Position numbers and translations under genes: made by a program. Under the pieces are notes generated by a model, which was given only the letters and a program-made list of their open reading frames with translations, was not told the origin of the DNA and did no database searches. A DNA stretch of 64,000 nucleotides from Sialis fuliginosa (lineage: Eukaryota > Arthropoda > Insecta > Megaloptera > Sialidae), in assembly GCA_961205875.1 (NCBI GenBank), contig OY540822.1:1738501-1802500 (forward strand), given 5' to 3'. This document shows, one piece after another, positions 59,655 through 64,000 of the stretch. Positions within the stretch are counted from its first letter, which is position 1; each line of letters begins with the position of its first letter.

Positions 59655-59989
59655 CATAAATTGTTTTACGATAAATTGTTTTACGATAAATTGTTTTACG
59701 ATAAATTGCTCTACGATAAATTGTTTTACGATAAATTGTTCTACGATAAATTGTTTTACGATAAATTGTTCATACGGTAAATTGTCGATACGATAAATTG
59801 TTCTTACGATAAATTGTTTTACGATAAATTGTTCTTACGGTAAATTGTCCATACGATAAATTGTTCTTACGATAAATTGTTTTACGATAAATTGTTCTTA
59901 CGGTAAATTGTTCATACGATAAATTGTTCGTTCGGTAAATTGTTTTACGATAAACTGTTGTACGATAAACTGTTTACGATAAATTGACC
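59655..59989. repeat. Minisatellite, 15-17 bp units (right arm)
   Basis: Units such as TTTTACGATAAATTG and TTCTTACGATAAATTG, the inverse of the left-arm array but longer (about 335 against 272 bp), so the two arms have changed unit number independently. Confidence 0.85.
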
Positions 59990-60339
59990 GGAACCCGTTT
60001 TATTTATGTCTAATTTATCGATTTTTACGCAAGTGGGAGAGGTAATGTGTACAAAAAAATAAAAAATAATTGTAAATAAAAATTAAAATCAAAATCTTAA
60101 AACCAGGCGAGACGCCAACGCGTTGACCGTAGGGCCAACACACTTATACATATTTCGAGCGAACATGATACACGCGGTTATATTGAATACACAAATTTTC
60201 AAAGTTAATTATCTTTGTAATTAAGGCCTATGAGATCAAATTGTTGGACACGTGTCATTTTATTTTTGCTCTAGTTTGACATACCACAAGCTCATTGAAA
60301 TTCTCATTCACCGTGCTGTTGCTTCCCCTTGTCAGTTAA

Positions 60340-62845
60340 GTACTGTGAGGGGGGAATTTGCCATCTGCCCCGGGCGGCAGAAACTTACGGTACCCTACTG
60401 ATCAACACAGTAGATATGATAAGAACGAGTATTTTTAGTGACACGATACATTTTAGTTAATCCAGTAAAATCATTCGTTCAATGAGTTTCTATCTTTATT
60501 AAAATATTTTGAAAATGTTAAGCCATACACTGTGAAATTAATAGTAAAAATGGCCGTTTTTAGGAAGAAGTGTTTTAAATATTGATTTTTAACTTATCCC
60601 CTTTTCTAAAAAAATGTTTATGAGATCAAGACTCATCAATTTTAAATCAAAAACTCTTGGGAATATGAATTGGGAATACTCATTTAACCTTTTAATTTTT
60701 AAACAATTTTATTATTTTTTCTTTTTTTGGACTTTTAACAATTTCAATTATGATCTAAATTTTTCCGCTATGCAAACGTCAAAATGACATTTAATATTAT
60801 TTTAACCTGGCACAATACTTGTTAGTAACTTTTGCATGTTAAATTTTTCAGTAAGCAGCTCAATTTTCGAAATATAAATTCAAAATGTTTTCATTTGAAC
60901 ACTCGGTAAACTGATTTACGACCTGTACTTAATGCAAATATTGCTATGAAGATTTTATTTGAAAAACAAAGACAAGGATTTTTATAATATTGAATTTGTA
61001 TATTTATTTCTTACAAAACCTATGTAATATGTACCTAGTTATAAGAATGCATTTATTAAGAATATTTATAAGTTATATGTATTTATATACCATAATAAAT
61101 ACAAAACTTATACACAAATAAGTAAACGTTTATATAATTTCTTTTTATTTGATTTTTTCACAGGTAGTTTTTTTTATTTAAGTTATTGGTCAGGTATGTT
61201 TATTTTTATTATTTTTTTTACTGTTTATTTTATATTTTTATGTTTTTTCCTTATGTTTTGAGTTCTTTTATCCGTTTTGTTGTTATTCGTTATTTTTCTT
61301 TTATTTTTGTTTATTTATATTAGTGTTTTGACACCCTACATGCCAAGATATGAAAAAAAAAAAAATTCAATGACACCCCTCCCTATTTTCCCAAAATTTA
61401 AAATTGTATTTGTTTTTTCGGGTAAAATCATTGAATTTCTGTAAAATTAAGGTACAGTTACCTGTAGAACTCGTCTGGCACCCTAAAGGCCATAATCGCT
61501 TACAACAGATTTTAAATTTAAAGACAAACATCATCGGTTATCTTTTTCTAGGGCGGAGCTTACACTTGCAGTTATAAGATTTTAAATAAAAACAATAAAT
61601 ATACGTCCATTTCAAATAATGATTTATTATTACAAATTTTGCTTTTGTTACCTAATTTCTTATATTTATTATGGTTATTTACTTATGTATATTTTAAATC
61701 TAATATGTATCTACAGTTTATATTGGATTTGGATATTATTTTATACATTTTAACAATAAAATATTAATATATTATTTTTTGCTATTACATTTTACGTTTT
61801 ACACATCATATTTTTCGAGATAAGCGGTAAAAGATACAAAAATAAGCTTTTTTATGTAGGTAGAGTTAATTAATTAATTGTATAAACAATCAATTTTTAT
61901 AAAAATTGTGTAGTGTGTAATATACAATAAAATAACTCAAAAACTACTGAACCGATTTTAATGCGGCTTTCACCAATAGATAAATAATTGTTCGGAGCAG
62001 GTTTTTGGCTATTATTTTTTTATGTTGCTGGTTCTATGAAACAACTGTATTTGTTTATATTAAAAAAAACTCAACAATAAGATTTCAATGCCACTATTTG
62101 CCATATTGATAAATTTTACTTTTTTTAGCAGTTTTACAAAAATAAAGGTTTTACAAAAAATTGTATTGTGTATCATAAACAAGCATGATTCCATTATTAA
62201 TAATTTAATTAAACAAAAACAATTGAAGATGTCAGGTCCTAATTTTCAGTTAATGTTCTGTACTACAGAATGTTTATTTTCTGGGAATATCAAACTTAAA
62301 AAACGTTAAACTTTATTTGTTATTACAGCTTAAAAGAGTGTGTTTTCAGCCATTTTAATCAGCGTAATGGATGAACAAATGATTTTTTTAATTTTTTTCA
62401 AAATTTTACATGAAATTTTTTTGTATAGGTAATACTTATTTAGACCGCTATTTACCAAAAATCAGAAAATTTTAAGAATTTTGCAGATGAACCAATGGAT
62501 AACTCCTGTCGCGGACAACCAAAATCGGAGCAAACTTAGGGTATTATCATATATTAAACACGTTTAATGTATGGTATTATTCTACACCATATTTGTAACA
62601 AATGCTCTTAGTATTAAAACTGTACCTACTCAAAAATAATCTGTTTTAGCCTCCACAGCCTGAACTATAAAAGTTGTAGAGAACATTATTTTCTATAATT
62701 TATGTTCTATTCTTCTTTGGTATCTTTTATGAATTGACCAAAAATAATAATTTAGTTTTTATTTAAAATTAATTTTAATAATATGAAGTCTATATAGTTA
62801 TTTATGAAAATAAAATCATTTATTATTATAACTGCGTCAAATATA
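60340..62845. other. Intergenic; P-like debris near 61325-61575
   Basis: Near 61325-61410, CACCCTACATGCCAAGATAT, ATGACACCCCTCCCTATTTT and CCAAAATTTAAAATTGTATT match the internal units of the P-like family. At 61554 AGGGCGGAGCTTACACTTG resembles its internal inverted repeat. This may be an old remnant. Near 61930-62040 an ACTGAACCGATTTTAATGCG segment belongs to the ATTATAAATGCGAA-type repeat class. No gene recognised; the ORF at 62088-62309 has no known motif. Confidence 0.45.
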
Positions 62846-62970
62846 TTTGTTTGATACATGGGGAAATGATTTAAATATTATAATAATCAAATGGGAGGAG
62901 CCATTTAAATTTGTGATAAACGAAAATGAATACAAACTGCAAGACCATTAATGCAGGTGATTGTACATAT
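62846..62970 (+). repeat. Dispersed repeat, copy 2 (other at 4612)
   Basis: Same orientation as 4612-4740, starting TTTGTTTGATACATGG and ending GCAGGTGATTGTACATA, with a deletion of a few bases before GCAGG and scattered substitutions. Confidence 0.65.
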
Positions 62971-63067
62971 GTAAGTCACATCATTCCGCGAAATTCAAAC
63001 GGATTCCCAGTTTGAATATTTTAAAATCAATTAAAGAAAATTGGTAAAATATTTAAAAAAAATCTTG

Positions 63068-63178
63068 AACCTTTTAAAAATATATGGTTACCGGATATTC
63101 ATATAAAGGTTCGGGTTCAGATTCAGGTTCGGTGGCATTGAAATATAACGGTTCGGTTCGGGTTCGGGTTCAGGTCCC
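63068..63178. mobile_element. hAT-like end with GGTTCGG repeats
   Basis: Degenerate GGTTCGGGTTCAG words end in CAGGTCCCTG, matching the reversed CAGGGACC start of insect hAT MITEs rich in GAACCCGAACC. The left partner was not located. Confidence 0.4.
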
Positions 63179-64000
63179 TGCTTATAACATAATAAATATA
63201 GGTATAAAATAATATTAAAAATAAATTTATTTAGTGTGCATTATACAATTCTAAAACTATCATATTATTGGCTACCTGAAACTAACATTAATTTTTAATA
63301 TTCTTCATAATTTTACGCTTTTTTCTAGACACCGCTACTTTTAACGGACATTTTTATTTGATTTATTTTTTGAGTAAAAAGTTCACATCTTGATAAATTG
63401 ACGCCCAAATGGTAAGAAACAGTAAGAAAGAACACATTTTTCATTATTACATATTGATTTTAAAATCACTTTTACATTTAACAACTCCAAGCAATGAAGT
63501 AAAAATTATCTATCAATTGTGTGTAAAAATAAACATACAATCTAGCTTCATTTCTATGTTTATATCTGCCTATATTAATAGTCACAGTATACAAAAAAAA
63601 AAAAATAGAATTAAGAGATTTTCCAGATTTACCTGACTTAATAACTTAAATAGCCTTCCGAAATTTGTAACGCCCGTTACAGGTACTTATGAGTATTTTA
63701 CAAATATAATAATAATAATAATAATAAATTCTCCTTATAACATGGTGAAGTAAATAAAAAATCAGTTCCTTTTCAGGTATTATTACATATTATAAATTAA
63801 TATTAATATCGAAAATACCGTTTTGATTAGTATAAACTTGTAAAATCCATTCCATGGACTCGCCCCTATTTAATTTAATAAGTTTAACGGTTTGAATTTT
63901 ATTTCACAATTATACAATTTAGTTCTGTACTCATATAAAAGTGGCATTTAAATCAGGATATATTTTAAATAATAAATTATATACAATTCAATGTTATTTA
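63179..64000. other. Intergenic, no gene seen
   Basis: AT-rich with an (AAT)n microsatellite near 63704-63727. The 75-codon ORF at 63409-63636 is Ile/Ser/Lys-rich with no recognised domain and is probably chance. Confidence 0.45.

Larger units (their letters stand above)
56307..60335. mobile_element. 4.0-kb giant palindrome flanked by TTAA
   Basis: CTCACAAGAGGAAGCAACAG at the left and, inverted, TTGCTTCCCCTTGTCAG at the right, with TTAA at 56303-56306 and 60336-60339 as for piggyBac or Kolobok insertions. The arms (about 56307-58480 and 58520-60335) mirror each other almost throughout. Each has, from the outside in: a conserved 300-bp end (GGCCCTACGGTCAACGCGCT), a minisatellite of 15-17 bp units, and about 2.3 tandem units of about 405 bp containing GATCCGGCGGGAAAAATACT, also found in the P-like elements. 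No protein-coding gene. It begins 16 bp past the zinc-finger stop codon. Confidence 0.8.

Noticed and set aside
63068..63178. GGTTCGG repeats considered as telomere-like sequence
   Set aside because: Irregular units, and ends in CCCTG; not the insect TTAGG repeat. Fits a hAT MITE end better.

Overview
This is a window of AT-rich eukaryotic nuclear DNA, almost certainly from an insect. By eye it is 70% or more A+T. The pointers to an insect are an intron-split BEN-domain gene, a C2H2 zinc-finger array with NERPF/NVRPF linkers, a corin-like serine-protease exon, and a dense load of cut-and-paste, foldback and Helitron-like repeats. I cannot place it to order from sequence alone. No prokaryotic feature is present, and most short ORFs are chance or lie inside repeats.

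Genes are few and intron-split. (1) 0.4-2.64 kb, plus strand: the 3' part of a BEN-domain protein, four visible exons with matching splice phases. (2) 10476-10638, minus strand: a trypsin-fold serine-protease exon (activation site, TASHC histidine motif) with good splice sites, an in-frame stop just before the activation cleavage site, and a missing cysteine. (3) 23661-23726, minus strand: a possible 66-nt exon wedged between two transposons. (4) About 29221-29318, minus strand: a histone H2B C-terminal remnant with an internal deletion. (5) 54864-56290, plus strand: a two-exon, eight-finger C2H2 protein.

The rest is mobile DNA. From 2.6 to 19 kb lie many short inverted-repeat elements: a hAT-type element with an 8-bp duplication carrying a nested TA-flanked element, a Harbinger-like MITE, foldbacks, and a 2.8-kb element that contains a Helitron-like insertion. 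The region 28.9-38.8 kb is similar, with a second Helitron-like copy and an intricate foldback rich in short palindromes.

The most striking system is a family of 4.0-5.0 kb transposons at 19507-23639, 23902-28893, 38802-54719 (interrupted), 38914-43044 and 50611-54647. All five copies share 31-bp terminal inverted repeats beginning CATTGAGTAA, and each is flanked by its own perfect 7-bp target duplication (GTAAAAC, CATTAAT, ATTCTAC, CTTGAAC, GCATGGT). In the copy examined, a 12-bp internal inverted repeat sits about 170 bp from each end. This architecture fits the P-element superfamily (P, 1360/Hoppel, Galileo). No transposase is visible, so these are non-autonomous. They carry what looks like the 3' end of a piggyBac transposon. 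One 5-kb copy holds two further copies plus a 2.7-kb palindromic element, giving a datable nest of insertions 15.9 kb long. Just downstream is the zinc-finger gene, then a 4.0-kb TTAA-flanked giant palindrome whose arms contain minisatellites and modules shared with the P-like family.
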